Positions 8,321-17,670 are shown, counted from the stretch's first letter. The stretch is DNA of 64,000 bases from Chitinophaga pinensis (GCA_945892775.1 CAMDDP010000008.1:1-64000); one strand, 5' to 3'. The notes: generated by a model from the letters alone, not told the origin. Made by a program: numbers and translations.

Positions 8321-9868
8321 ATGAGATTTCAAGTAAAAAATAGACTAAAAAATTCTTGTTTAATCCTTTTAGGAGGCTTGCTTCTTTCTTTGTTTTCATT
8401 TAAGAGTAGCGCACAATCTTATAACAATGACGGAGACGCGCTTTTTGGCTCTTCTGCCATTCACAATGTCTATTTTAATTTTTACCATACTTCCTTTTAC
8501 GATTCGCTTACCGCATCTAAAATAAGTGATGAATACTACACCTGTAACATGATTGTTGATGGTGTTCATTTCGATTCTGTGGGCGTAAAATTCAAAGGAA
8601 ACTCCTCTTATGGCATCGCAAATCAAAAAAAATCAATGAAAGTCGACTTAGACATAAACATTGATGGGCAAGATCTTGATGACTTGAATAAGTTTAACCT
8701 CAACAATCTTTACCATGACCCAACTGGAGTTCGAGAAAAAATACTAAGTGATTTTTGCATTAAGAATAATATCCCTGCGCCGCGTGTTGCATTCACAAAA
8801 GTTTATTACAATAATGTCTATTGGGGATTCTACACCTTGGTGGAAGAAGTGAACAAAGATTTTCTTGATGCTTGGTTCAATGATCAAGTGGGAAACTTAT
8901 TCAAAGGCGACCCTTCCGGAGATTTGAAATGGATAAACAGTATGCCTTCCTCCTATTATCCTAAGTATGAATTAAAGACAAATGAAACAGCAAACAATTG
9001 GAGTGATTTAGTTGGTTTTATAAATCAAATAAATAATACGCCCATTGCTGCACTTCGAGATACCTTGGACAATAACTTTGATGTAACTGGATTTCTAAAG
9101 TCCTGGGCAATCTGCAATATCTTTGTCAGTCTTGATTCTTACATTGGCAGCAAACACAATTACTACATTTACCACGATTCAACCGACAATAGATTTAAGT
9201 GGATTATGTGGGATCTTAATTCGTGTTTTGGGGTCTTTAACCAAAATATGTCGGTTACACAAATGGAAAATTTAAGTTTGGATTACTTGAATGCGCCAGC
9301 TACTAGTCATCCTTTGTGTTTTCGACTACTAGAAGATGTTGCTACAAAAAATGAACTTTACACCTGGTTTTGTACTTTTCTGGAGAACGACCAATTTAGC
9401 AATGAACACCTTGATCCAATAATTGATAGTTTAACAGATCGCATTCGAGCGGATATTTTTGCTGACCCAAATTTTACCTATACCAACCAACAATTTGAAG
9501 ATAATAGAACGCTAACAGTTCTTGCGGACAATAAAAATTACCCCGGTCTTAAAACATTTATCAGCAATCGAAGAACAGCACTTTTTAATTCCTTGGCAAG
9601 TTTTGGTTGTTTTGCTGGTTTAGAACAAGAAGAAAAAGAAACTTTTTTGGTGTATCCCAATCCAAGTTCCAAAGAAATAACGATTCAGCTTGAAAATCCC
9701 TTGGAAAAAACAACAATTTCCTTGAGTGATTTGAGTGGTAGAGTTGTTTTAACTAAAACATCTGAAAATGCTAATTCTGTTAATCTTGATATAAGCACTC
9801 TAAATTCTGGAACCTACATCTTAACCTTAAACAAGCTTAAATTTGTGAAATTACAGGTCCTACATTAA
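8321..9868 (+). CDS. CotH kinase family protein with T9SS type A sorting domain
   Basis: A 515-residue secreted protein. A signal peptide occupies about residues 1-31 (ending SSAQS). The CotH domain spans about 45-350 and shows typical segments: VGVKFKGNSS near 90, the KFNLNN...DPTGVREK stretch near 125-142, and IMWDLNSCFG near 300, whose Asp resembles the metal-binding Asp of this atypical protein kinase fold. The C-terminal 75 residues form a T9SS type A sorting domain (YPNPSS near 441, LNSGTYIL, final KLQVLH). CotH proteins in spore formers phosphorylate coat proteins; in Bacteroidota the targets are unknown. A near-match -7 box (TAACTTTA) lies upstream. Fold assignment is good; activity at the cell surface is inferred. 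Confidence 0.88.
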   Translation: MRFQVKNRLKNSCLILLGGLLLSLFSFKSSAQSYNNDGDALFGSSAIHNVYFNFYHTSFYDSLTASKISDEYYTCNMIVDGVHFDSVGVKFKGNSSYGIANQKKSMKVDLDINIDGQDLDDLNKFNLNNLYHDPTGVREKILSDFCIKNNIPAPRVAFTKVYYNNVYWGFYTLVEEVNKDFLDAWFNDQVGNLFKGDPSGDLKWINSMPSSYYPKYELKTNETANNWSDLVGFINQINNTPIAALRDTLDNNFDVTGFLKSWAICNIFVSLDSYIGSKHNYYIYHDSTDNRFKWIMWDLNSCFGVFNQNMSVTQMENLSLDYLNAPATSHPLCFRLLEDVATKNELYTWFCTFLENDQFSNEHLDPIIDSLTDRIRADIFADPNFTYTNQQFEDNRTLTVLADNKNYPGLKTFISNRRTALFNSLASFGCFAGLEQEEKETFLVYPNPSSKEITIQLENPLEKTTISLSDLSGRVVLTKTSENANSVNLDISTLNSGTYILTLNKLKFVKLQVLH

Positions 9869-9895
9869 TAAAATTCCCTCAATAATAAGTAGGGC

Positions 9896-10378
9896 TTAAT
9901 TAATTGGAGTAGTGCGTTCAACTCGCAAACCCATTGCCATAATTCCCAATAAAGGATCTTGACGCATAATCTGTTCAAACTCGAAAGAATATTTTCCCTT
10001 AACTTTAAAGAGTGCATTTTGTTGAGCCAAATATTTTAAGTCCCAAACATCTCCCATTCCTTCCCCGTGCCATGCGCCTTCTTCATTTGCCAATGAAATT
10101 TCGACTCTTTGTCTTTGCGAATTCCCATCAGGGGAGGTGGTAATAATCATCACCCATAAATTACTATAAGGATAAATACTATTGTGTCGAACATTGATAT
10201 AAATGTTATAAGTACCCGAAGTATCCTGAACATCCACCTCCAATTTTACCTTATCTGAATTTTTCCAGGAAGATTTTTCAATGGAAATATTTCTCTCAAA
10301 CACGCGATTCTTTTCACACCCCTGAAAAATGAGTGCTGTAAAAGAAATTGAAAAAAGCAGAATTAAAATATTCTTCAC
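9896..10378 (-). CDS. gldH: Gliding motility lipoprotein GldH
   Basis: A 160-residue lipoprotein with a signal peptide ending at Cys 21 (IFQGC). It carries GldH hallmarks: YSNLWVMI near residue 70, the SPDG turn, WHGEGMGDVWD near 105, and the end region EQIMRQDPLLGIMAMGLRVER. GldH is one of the lipoproteins required for gliding and for type IX secretion-linked surface adhesin movement in Flavobacterium johnsoniae. It is the last gene of the holB-ricT-gldH group, 38 bases after ricT. Together with gldG at the right edge and six T9SS cargo proteins, it supports a functional T9SS/gliding apparatus in this genome. Confidence 0.9.
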   Translation of the reverse strand: MKNILILLFSISFTALIFQGCEKNRVFERNISIEKSSWKNSDKVKLEVDVQDTSGTYNIYINVRHNSIYPYSNLWVMIITTSPDGNSQRQRVEISLANEEGAWHGEGMGDVWDLKYLAQQNALFKVKGKYSFEFEQIMRQDPLLGIMAMGLRVERTTPIN

Positions 10379-10416
10379 TAAATCTTTCTGATTACTGTTT
10401 ACTAATACTTTTTTGA

Positions 10417-11790
10417 TTAGCCTATTGATGGACGAGTCGGCCCACTTTCATCTCGATTTGGATTCGGCCGATTGGGATTTGGATTCGGCCTTTGATTGGG
10501 ATTCTGTTTTTGCTGAGGGCGCTGATTTGTATTTTTCTTTTGTGGTGCAGATGATTGCCTTGATTGATTTTGTTGTTTAACTTCCGTTGAATTAGATTTG
10601 TCTGAAGCAGATCGACTTTGATTTCTATCCCCGGCTCTATCCTTATCGTTTCTACCTTTTGATTTCTTCTTTTTCTTTGTTGTTAAGGATTCCAAAGTTA
10701 TTTGACCAACCACATCAGCATACTTCAATTCTTCTTCAAGCCCCGTTTTTCTTGTTGGCGCTTTAACAGCATAAGAACCAAGGTCAGCAGGTTTCTCTCC
10801 ATTCTTATTCATTTCAATTATTTCTTTCACCTTATCTACAGGCACCGGATGAAAAATATTTTTTTCTTTATAAGCAAAAAACATCAACCTTCTGAAAATA
10901 TCAGTTTTCATTAGGTAGGCAGTTCCACTTTCAGTTTCAATACGATCTACATTCTTTGGGAAATCTGTTAGTGCATCTAAGTAAGTATCTAATTCATAGT
11001 TCAAACAACACTTCAACCGACCGCACTGCCCAGAAAGTTTAGTCTGATTAATAGAAAGATTTTGATACCGCGCAGTCGTCGTCGTAACAGATTTGAATTC
11101 TGTTAACCAGGTACTACAACACAATTCTCTTCCACAGGAGCCAATGCCGCCAATACGTGCAGCTTCCTGCCTTGCACCAATGTGGTTCATTTCAACTTTT
11201 ACTTTAAACTCCGTTGCATAAGCTTTTATTAACTCACGAAAATCAACGCGGTCTTCGGCTATGTAATAGAAGGTTGCTTTTTTACCATCCCCCTGAAATT
11301 CCACATCACCAATTTTCATATCAAGGTTTAGTGAACGTGCAATGGCTCTGGCTCGCACCATTGTGTCTTTATTACGATTGCTTGCATCTTCCCATTTAAT
11401 CTGGTCGTTTTCACTTGCTTTACGAAGAACAGTACGAATATTTGAGTTGTTTTCCTGAATCTTTTTTCGTTTCATTTGTAACCGAACTAATTCCCCAGTT
11501 AGTGATGCAACCCCAACATTGTAGCCTCCCATTTCCACATCAACAACGACCACATCATGTGTATCAATTAACAGTTTATTGGTGTTGCGAAAAATTTCTT
11601 TTCGAGAACCATTTTTAAAACTCACCTCTACAAAACGAGTAATTTCATCATCGTATCCAACTGCAATTCCTGAAAGCCAATCGTAAGTATTTAAACGATT
11701 ACATCCTCCGCTTGAACACGAGCCATTACTTTTACATCCCGAAGGTTTGCCATCTTTTCCAGCACCTGAGGTGCATCCATTACAACTCAT
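10417..11790 (-). CDS. ricT: PSP1/RicT (YaaT) family regulatory protein
   Basis: A 457-residue protein of the PSP1 family. The N-terminus is Cys-rich (nine Cys in the first 30 residues). The PSP1 core follows at about 35-300 with the conserved cysteine clusters GIGSCGRELCCS near 220 and QCGRLKCCLNYE near 258. In Bacillus, RicT works with RicA and RicF as an Fe-S complex affecting RNase Y-dependent RNA maturation; the role in Bacteroidota is not established. The last 100 residues are low-complexity, rich in Asn, Pro, Gln and Lys, with PNPNR-like repeats and probably disordered. It lies between holB and gldH on one strand, an order known from other Bacteroidota. Confidence 0.85.
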   Translation of the reverse strand: MSCNGCTSGAGKDGKPSGCKSNGSCSSGGCNRLNTYDWLSGIAVGYDDEITRFVEVSFKNGSRKEIFRNTNKLLIDTHDVVVVDVEMGGYNVGVASLTGELVRLQMKRKKIQENNSNIRTVLRKASENDQIKWEDASNRNKDTMVRARAIARSLNLDMKIGDVEFQGDGKKATFYYIAEDRVDFRELIKAYATEFKVKVEMNHIGARQEAARIGGIGSCGRELCCSTWLTEFKSVTTTTARYQNLSINQTKLSGQCGRLKCCLNYELDTYLDALTDFPKNVDRIETESGTAYLMKTDIFRRLMFFAYKEKNIFHPVPVDKVKEIIEMNKNGEKPADLGSYAVKAPTRKTGLEEELKYADVVGQITLESLTTKKKKKSKGRNDKDRAGDRNQSRSASDKSNSTEVKQQNQSRQSSAPQKKNTNQRPQQKQNPNQRPNPNPNRPNPNRDESGPTRPSIG

Positions 11791-11926
11791 ATCTTAAATT
11801 TAAAATCATGAAATTTATAAGTACTGGATCTTTACAAATTGACTTTTTCATTAATTGTTTTTTTGGTTAAAGAAAAATGGAGGGATAATTATCTCCCTTC
11901 ACAAATTTTCCCCAACAATAATTGAT

Positions 11927-13066
11927 TCAGGTCAAAACTACTTCATTCCTTTTTAACAGGTGCGATAGGAATATGCCGAGATTCATGAACAGTATCTTCG
12001 GATTGGCATTTCTCTCCAAATGAAAACATGATTCTTCTAGCCGCTTAACTATCTCTTCCTTGCTATGAAATGATAATCGCTGGTTCATGTATTGGGCCAA
12101 TTTTAGCTCATTTTCTGTTAATCTTACTTTCGATTCACCTAAGTGTTCTAACACAAAAACTTCGCGCATTAAATCCAAACCATATCGCAAGAGCCCTTTC
12201 ATGTTTTCTCTTCCAAGATCCGCATTTATTTTCTCACAAAAGTCTATTAATGATTTCCCTTCATGATTTCCTTTCAAACAAATTCGTAAAAAGAGCAAGT
12301 ACATTTTTTCATTATCATCTTCACTGTTCTTTGCAAGCTTTAATGCTTCATTATAATTTCCATCAACTTGTCGCGCAATTGCATGAGCGTCTCTATTAGC
12401 AACCCCCTCTTTAATTTCTAGTCGATAAATAATTTCCTCGTCTTTTAATCTTGGCACTTTTATTATTTGTAAGCGAGATAATACAGTAGGCAAAATCTGT
12501 TCTTCATTATTTGCAATAAGAATAAAAATCGTATCAGCAGGAGGCTCTTCAAACGATTTCAATAATATATTTCCTTCTTTACCTAAAAATTCTGCCATCC
12601 AGATAATATAAATCTTGTAGATGGATTCAAATGATTTAAAATTAAGCGAACGAATTATTTCATGACATTCTTCCACTGTTATGTTGCCTTGTTTATTTTC
12701 TGCATCTAACGATTCAATCCAATCCTGAATATTAAAATATGGATTTTCGAAAAATGCTTTTCTCCACTCTTCAATAAAGTCAGTGCTCTTCGGTTTGCTT
12801 CCTTTTGTTGAAACCACAGGGTATATAAAATGAATATCGGGGTGAATTAGTTTTTGAGCTTTTATACAGGATGTGCATTCCCCACAACTATCGTCACCAA
12901 TCCGATTTTCACAATTCAAATATTGAGCAAAAGCAACAGCAAGCGAGAGATGACCGCTTCCCTCCTGACCTAATAACATAATAGCATGAGGCACTCTTTT
13001 GTTCAATACACTCAAAACGAGTTGTTGTTTCAAAGACTCCTGACCAATGATGTTTTTAAACTGCAC
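11927..13066 (-). CDS. holB: DNA polymerase III subunit delta'
   Basis: A 379-residue clamp-loader subunit. An AAA+ domain begins at residue 1. The P-loop reads GQEGSGH (33-39) with His in place of the catalytic Lys, as expected for delta', which does not hydrolyse ATP. The zinc module is present as C52, C61, C64 and C67. The sensor-1/SRC-like region reads ANNEEQILPTVLSRLQ. It cooperates with delta and tau/gamma to load the beta clamp. It is the first gene of the minus-strand group holB-ricT-gldH and is divergent from the amino acid permease. The length is normal and the identification is firm. Confidence 0.92.
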   Translation of the reverse strand: MQFKNIIGQESLKQQLVLSVLNKRVPHAIMLLGQEGSGHLSLAVAFAQYLNCENRIGDDSCGECTSCIKAQKLIHPDIHFIYPVVSTKGSKPKSTDFIEEWRKAFFENPYFNIQDWIESLDAENKQGNITVEECHEIIRSLNFKSFESIYKIYIIWMAEFLGKEGNILLKSFEEPPADTIFILIANNEEQILPTVLSRLQIIKVPRLKDEEIIYRLEIKEGVANRDAHAIARQVDGNYNEALKLAKNSEDDNEKMYLLFLRICLKGNHEGKSLIDFCEKINADLGRENMKGLLRYGLDLMREVFVLEHLGESKVRLTENELKLAQYMNQRLSFHSKEEIVKRLEESCFHLERNANPKILFMNLGIFLSHLLKRNEVVLT

Positions 13067-13156
13067 GGGATAAATATACTAGAACCGAAGATTTGCAATA
13101 ATTCCTGTAAAAATTTCCCCTTAAAATTTCTTCCGAAAAAATTGTGAATTAATGAA

Positions 13157-13188
13157 TTTGCACCTCCAACATCAAAAGTTTAGGTTTG
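13157..13188 (+). promoter_or_regulatory. Complete Bacteroidota promoter (TTTG-N20-TAGGTTTG)
   Basis: A TTTG at 13157-13160 and an exact TAnnTTTG box (TAGGTTTG) at 13181-13188 are separated by 20 bases, the expected -33/-7 geometry of the Bacteroidota sigma-ABfr promoter. The box ends 19 bases before the ATG of the permease at 13208. This is the best promoter in the window. Confidence 0.65.
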
Positions 13189-13207
13189 ACACCACCCTAT
13201 TCAGCCG

Positions 13208-14911
13208 ATGAATTTCAAACATTTATTCCGAAAAAAACCTTTAACAAAATTACTTGAGGAAGTAAAACACGGAGAGCACCAATCAGAACACAATCCATCA
13301 ATGGATACTGGTGAAGTTGCATTGACCCGAACACTGCACGTACGCGACCTTACTGCATTCGGAATTGCTGCGATTATTGGTGCCGGAAGTTTCAGTTCGA
13401 TGGGTGCAGCATGTTTCAGTGGTGGACCCGGAGTTATCTTTCTTTTCATTATCTGTGCTGTTGCATGTGGTTTTACAGCTTTGTGTTATGCGGAATTTGC
13501 TTCCCGTGTTCCCACTTCCGGCAGCGCCTACACTTATGCTTATGTAGCATTCGGTGAAATGTTTGCATGGATTATTGGTTGGGCTTTGTTGATGGAATAT
13601 TCAATCGGAAATATTTATGTAGCGTTTGCATGGAGCGGATATTTTACAAATCTCATTGGAGCTATGGGTTTTCATATTCCCGAATGGCTCACCATAAATT
13701 ATACTGCAGCGCATCAGGCAGCACTAAAAAATGTTGCCGGCGAAGGTATGACCGCTTGGAACATGGCGCCGATGATTGGCAATTTGAAAATCATTTTTGA
13801 TTTACCCGCCGTAATTGTAAATGGATTAATTACATGGTTGGTTTATGTTGGAGTGAAAGAGTCTCGAAATTTCAGTAACACGATGGTTGTTATAAAATTG
13901 GCCGTTATTGTATTGGTTATTGTGGTCGGATGTTTTTATGTGGACATTGATAACTGGACTCCTTTTATGCCCAATGGATTTGGAGGGGTGATGGCTGGAG
14001 TAGCCGCAGTATTTTTTGCTTACATAGGTTTCGATGCCGTATCAACGCTTGCCGAAGAAAGTAAAAATCCGCAACGCGATTTGCCTCGCGGAATGATTTA
14101 CTCATTGGTGATTTGTACAGTGCTTTACATTATTCTTTCGTTGGTACTAACAGGCATGGTGAAATCTGATTTGCTTGGAGTGAGCGACCCGTTGGCCGAA
14201 GTTTTTAAAATTACCGGAGTAAAGTGGATGCTGTTTGTTGTTTCCATAGCAGCAGTAGTGGCAATGACTAGTGTACTACTTGTTTTTCAAATGGGACAAC
14301 CACGAATCTGGATGAGCATGAGCCGCGATGGATTGTTGCCGAAAAGATTTTCAAACATTCATCCAAAATATAAAACTCCTGCATTCGCAACTATCATAAC
14401 AGGATTGGTGGTTGGTGTTCCGTTATTTTTTACTGACGAAAATTTTGTTCTCGACTTTACAAGTATCGGAACTTTATTTGCGTTTGTTTTAGTATGTGGA
14501 GGAGTGCTCATGCTTCCTCGAAAAGAAAAGAAATCTTCAAATTCATTTCAACTTCCATACATCAATGGAAAATTTATTGTTCCAATCTTAGTGACAGTCT
14601 CATTCTCATTTCTCTACTATCAGTTTCCTGATTACTTCAAAGATTTACTGAATGTAAATTCAAAAAATGCTGCGCAGAATATTCCGATGTTAGTGTTCAT
14701 CGCACTTTGCGGTATGATGTCAATTTTTTCTTTCCTCAAAAACTTTTCGCTCATTCCGGTGCTTGGGGTTTTATCATGTTGCTACCTACTTACTGGCATG
14801 GCAGTATCCAATTGGTCGTGGTTCGCAATCTGGTTGATTATCGGCTTGGTGGTTTACCTGCTTTATGGTTATAAGCATAGCAAGTTGAATAAAGCACAAT
14901 CCTCGCATTAA
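13208..14911 (+). CDS. APC superfamily amino acid permease (cationic amino acid transporter-like)
   Basis: A 567-residue integral membrane protein with 12-14 predicted helices. Near residues 46-70 it carries the APC consensus-like stretch DLTAFGIAAIIGAGSF. TM3 contains CYAEFASRVPTSGSAYTYAY. The helix-6 region reads FFAYIGFDAVSTLAEE, and the loop DLPRGMIYS follows. These are hallmarks of the CAT/YhdG/PotE branch that moves amino acids (often cationic) with protons or by exchange. The length matches CAT-type proteins with 14 helices. It has its own promoter and is divergent from holB. Its stop is followed within about 25 bases by the truncated ABC ATPase remnant, so the deletion that removed that gene's 5' half ended near this gene's 3' end. 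Confidence 0.9.
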   Translation: MNFKHLFRKKPLTKLLEEVKHGEHQSEHNPSMDTGEVALTRTLHVRDLTAFGIAAIIGAGSFSSMGAACFSGGPGVIFLFIICAVACGFTALCYAEFASRVPTSGSAYTYAYVAFGEMFAWIIGWALLMEYSIGNIYVAFAWSGYFTNLIGAMGFHIPEWLTINYTAAHQAALKNVAGEGMTAWNMAPMIGNLKIIFDLPAVIVNGLITWLVYVGVKESRNFSNTMVVIKLAVIVLVIVVGCFYVDIDNWTPFMPNGFGGVMAGVAAVFFAYIGFDAVSTLAEESKNPQRDLPRGMIYSLVICTVLYIILSLVLTGMVKSDLLGVSDPLAEVFKITGVKWMLFVVSIAAVVAMTSVLLVFQMGQPRIWMSMSRDGLLPKRFSNIHPKYKTPAFATIITGLVVGVPLFFTDENFVLDFTSIGTLFAFVLVCGGVLMLPRKEKKSSNSFQLPYINGKFIVPILVTVSFSFLYYQFPDYFKDLLNVNSKNAAQNIPMLVFIALCGMMSIFSFLKNFSLIPVLGVLSCCYLLTGMAVSNWSWFAIWLIIGLVVYLLYGYKHSKLNKAQSSH

Positions 14912-14935
14912 AGAAATATTTACTAAAAAAAATCA

Positions 14936-15228
14936 AATCCCTGAACCAAAAATTATTTCCTTGGATGAACCAACAAGTGGTGTCGATCCAAATACCCGAA
15001 GACAATTCTGGGATTTAATTAATAAAGCAGCTGAAAAAGGAACTGCAGTATTTGTTACCCCTCATTAACATGGATGAATCAGAATACTGCAATCGTGTGA
15101 GCATACTGGTTTATGGGAAAATTAAAGCACTTGATACGCCCTCGCAATTAAAGAAACAAATCAAACCTGTAAGTATGAACGAAGTTTTTCTTCAATTAGC
15201 AAGATCCAAACACAAACAAGATTCATAG
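14936..15228 (+). pseudogene. Remnant of an ABC exporter ATP-binding subunit (C-terminal part)
   Basis: The region translates to the C-terminal third of a YbhF-like ABC ATPase. The Walker B/D-loop LDEPTSGVDP appears soon after the permease stop, then the helix NTRRQFWDLINKAAEKGTAVF, the H-loop VTPH, and, after a one-base shift at about 15066-15069 (TAACATG where TACATG is expected), MDESEYCNRVSILVYGKIKALDTPSQLKKQ and NEVFLQLARSK to a TAG at 15226. Walker A and the signature motif are missing entirely. The gene is 5'-deleted and frameshifted, so it is nonfunctional. It matches the decayed permease at 16398-17117, and the two belonged to one exporter operon (inference). Confidence 0.82.
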
Positions 15229-15229
15229 C

Positions 15230-16372
15230 ATGACAAAAAAAAACATTTTTATTTCAAGTTTACTTTTCTCGTTAGTTCTATTAATGATGAACAGTTGTGA
15301 AACACAAAAGGTGGAAGAAAATATTTCCTATAAATATTCCCGTCAATATATTTCACTTTATCCTCCAAATGAAGAGATTTTTTACTCCACTTTGGAAAGA
15401 GTAAAAAAAAGCGATCAAAACAGTTGCGGTATAAATATTTATTTAACAAATACCCTTTCAAGCTTTCACTCCTATTATTTTCAAATAAATGATTCAAAGC
15501 CAGAAGCAACAGAGAGTAAAATATTTATTCCATTTACACTTGAATCATTAAAACTTCAAAAAATAATTTTAAAAATATGGGCTGATAAGGGAAACACTTT
15601 AACAAAAAAGTATTCGATGAATATTGTCTACGAACCAAAACAACTTTTTCAATCGGCCGGCAAATCATCTTATGCCAATGATTTGATTACAATTGGAGAA
15701 ACTGATTTGCTGATGGTAGAAAAACAAATTGCTGACTTTATAACCTATTCGCCCACCATTGCTGAAAAAGATTTTGCCAAAAGTGAATTTGGAAATACTT
15801 TCTTAAACGAAACAGAAAGAATAAAAGAAATCGCTAAAACAATTATCAAAAACCTTTCTAAACATACAGGCACGCCAACTGATTCAATGGATGCCCTTTC
15901 ACCATTCGAACAATATCGAAGAGCTTTAGAAGGACAAGATATGGTTTGGTGTGGAAATTTTGCCGATATTTTTTGTTATGCTGGCACGTGCCTAAACATT
16001 CCAATTCGCAAAATTGGATTGGGAAGCATTTATGATTCGGCAGAGGACCCAGTAATAATGAATGCTGAAGGACATACCACTACTGAAGTTTACAACTTGC
16101 AAAATAAAGAATGGTACTTGGTTGACCTCACTTTTAATCTATTGAGAACTTTTGTAAAAGGGAAGGAGAATGACCCATTAAATTTTATTGAATTTTATTA
16201 TTCTATTAATAACCCCTTAGTTGAAAAGTCATTGATGGTTGAAGAATTTAATATTGAAGAGAACAAGTCGCTGACAATTCCAATTACGGAATCAAAGTTT
16301 TATCATGACTACAAAAAATTTTATAAACTGAATCAGCGATTTGTATTTGCAACTAAAAATGGTTTTTTATGA
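15230..16372 (+). CDS. Transglutaminase-like superfamily lipoprotein
   Basis: An intact 380-residue protein with a lipoprotein signal peptide (Cys near residue 23, MMNSC). The C-terminal half carries a transglutaminase/protease-like core with a full candidate triad: Cys 241 in VWCGNFADIF, His 282 in EGHTTTEVY, and Asp 299 in WYLVDLTFN. Such domains act as cysteine peptidases or peptidoglycan and protein cross-linking enzymes; the substrate here is unknown. It begins one base after the stop of the ABC ATPase remnant and ends just before the ABC permease remnant, so it is the only open gene in this degraded stretch. Either it was inserted there or it was part of the old operon. Confidence 0.8.
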   Translation: MTKKNIFISSLLFSLVLLMMNSCETQKVEENISYKYSRQYISLYPPNEEIFYSTLERVKKSDQNSCGINIYLTNTLSSFHSYYFQINDSKPEATESKIFIPFTLESLKLQKIILKIWADKGNTLTKKYSMNIVYEPKQLFQSAGKSSYANDLITIGETDLLMVEKQIADFITYSPTIAEKDFAKSEFGNTFLNETERIKEIAKTIIKNLSKHTGTPTDSMDALSPFEQYRRALEGQDMVWCGNFADIFCYAGTCLNIPIRKIGLGSIYDSAEDPVIMNAEGHTTTEVYNLQNKEWYLVDLTFNLLRTFVKGKENDPLNFIEFYYSINNPLVEKSLMVEEFNIEENKSLTIPITESKFYHDYKKFYKLNQRFVFATKNGFL

Positions 16373-16397
16373 TTGGTAATAGATTCAATTTATCAAA

Positions 16398-17117
16398 ATG
16401 AACAATCGTCGTTTCTGGGGATTTTTACAAAAGAAGTTTCGCCATATTTTTTGTGATCGAAGAACCATGCTCATACTTTTTGGTCTTGCCATTACTAACG
16501 AAATAAAAAATGTAAATGTCGCAATACTCGATATGGCACACGATGATGTTTCTCATGAAATAATAAACCAAATTCTTTCTTCCGAATATTTTCATCTCTA
16601 CCAAAATCTCTTTTAAAAAAAGAAATTGAAACTGCTTATAAAAGTGGCAAGGTGAAAGAAGTAATAGTCTTTGAAAATAAACTGGCAAAAAATATTTACT
16701 CAAAAAATAGTGGCAACATTCAACTAATTGGCGATGCCACTGATCCAAATACGGCTAATACAATTATTGCCTATACACGGGAAATCTTGCTGAACTACCA
16801 ACAAGAATTAAACAAAGGATTAAAAACACCCGCAGTAATTCAAACTGAAGTTCGCATGTTGTACAATGAAGAATTGAAAGGCGTTTATCTTTTTGTACCC
16901 GATGTAATGACCATCATAATGATGTTGGTGAGTGCCAGAGTGGACACAGAATATTACAAAGTTTAATCCTATTGCTTACTTTGTTGCAGTCATGCGAATG
17001 GTTGTACGAAAAGGGTCTACACTAAAAGACATACTTCCGCACTTAGCTTCCATTTCACTCGGCGGCGTAGTTATGTGTCCCCTTGCAACTCTTCGTTATA
17101 AAAAAAGAGTCGCATAA
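16398..17117 (+). pseudogene. Remnant of ABC-2 type exporter permease(s), frameshifted and internally deleted
   Basis: Three overlapping frames together resemble one ABC-2 membrane protein. The first (16398-16616) has HIFCDRRTMLILFG joined directly to LAITNEIKNVNVAILD. In intact relatives about eleven hydrophobic residues lie between these, so a small deletion is likely. A one-base shift at about 16605-16612 moves to the frame of SFKKEIETAYKSGKVKEVIV and then DATDPNTANTIIAYT up to VPDVMTIIMMLVSA at 16937. The sequence then jumps to a C-terminal permease end, WTQNITKFNPIAYFVAVMRM and LRYKKRVA, in another frame, with nearly all membrane helices missing. The end may come from a second permease gene, making this a deletion fusion. 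It cannot encode a working transporter. Confidence 0.82.
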
Positions 17118-17183
17118 AAAGCTTTCATTAATTTGTCACAAACCTTACACTTGTCTTTCTTTGCTCACTATAAAATCATAAAA

Positions 17184-17573
17184 ATGAAAAACTTAATAAA
17201 TCTATCTATTTGTATTTTAATTCTCACTTCATGCAGTAACCAATCGGCATTACATCAACTCATTCAGGAGGCAGATGTAGTAAAAATTTATATCACTTCA
17301 GGCGCCGCCATACCAATGATTCATTATGAAACCAACGATATTGATAAGATACAAAAGTGGTGGGATTACATTGATGAAAAATCAAATGTAAAAAATGAAT
17401 GCAATTACGAGGGCAAACTTATTTTTAAAGTATACGACGATTCAACCGAAATGCAATTCAGCCTACAAAATGGCTGCGAGCAGGTTTCCTATAAACTAAA
17501 CGATACTTTATTTGTAAAGAAGCTAACTCCAGTAGGTACTAGTTATCTTAATAGCTTGATACATATACAGTAA
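17184..17573 (+). CDS. Small lipoprotein of unknown function
   Basis: From the ATG at 17184 the product has 129 residues with a lipoprotein signal peptide (Cys at about residue 18, ILTSC). An in-frame ATG at 17133 would add 17 residues ahead of the signal peptide and is unlikely. The mature part is short, with a segment rich in Lys, Asp and Trp (KIQKWWDYID) and two cysteines around residues 85 and 109 that might pair. I recognise no family. It lies between the dead ABC permease and the polysaccharide locus. Confidence 0.6.
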   Translation: MKNLINLSICILILTSCSNQSALHQLIQEADVVKIYITSGAAIPMIHYETNDIDKIQKWWDYIDEKSNVKNECNYEGKLIFKVYDDSTEMQFSLQNGCEQVSYKLNDTLFVKKLTPVGTSYLNSLIHIQ

Positions 17574-17634
17574 ATCATTATTCCCATATTTCAAGCAGGT
17601 TCCTAAAGAACTTCTTGTTTAAAGCTAATTCCAT

Positions 17635-17642
17635 TAAGTTTG
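17635..17642 (+). promoter_or_regulatory. -7 box TAAGTTTG at the head of the polysaccharide locus
   Basis: An exact TAnnTTTG match ends 28 bases before the ATG at 17671. A TTG at 17615-17617 lies upstream at slightly short spacing. It is well placed to start the long plus-strand polysaccharide transcript. Confidence 0.5.
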
Positions 17643-17670
17643 TCGCAACTTAAAAAAACAGTGAAACTCG

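Noticed and set aside
9869-9895. Hairpin CCCT...AGGG between the CotH gene and gldH
   Set aside because: A four-pair stem with an eleven-base loop is not a credible terminator.
10417-10560. Repeat array in the 3' end of ricT
   Set aside because: The PNPNR-like repeats are short and imperfect and keep the frame; they read as a disordered low-complexity tail, not a separate element.
16425-16748. A 107-residue minus-strand open frame over the permease remnant
   Set aside because: Its residues match nothing recognisable, while the plus strand clearly encodes degraded ABC-2 permease sequence; it is an antisense shadow.
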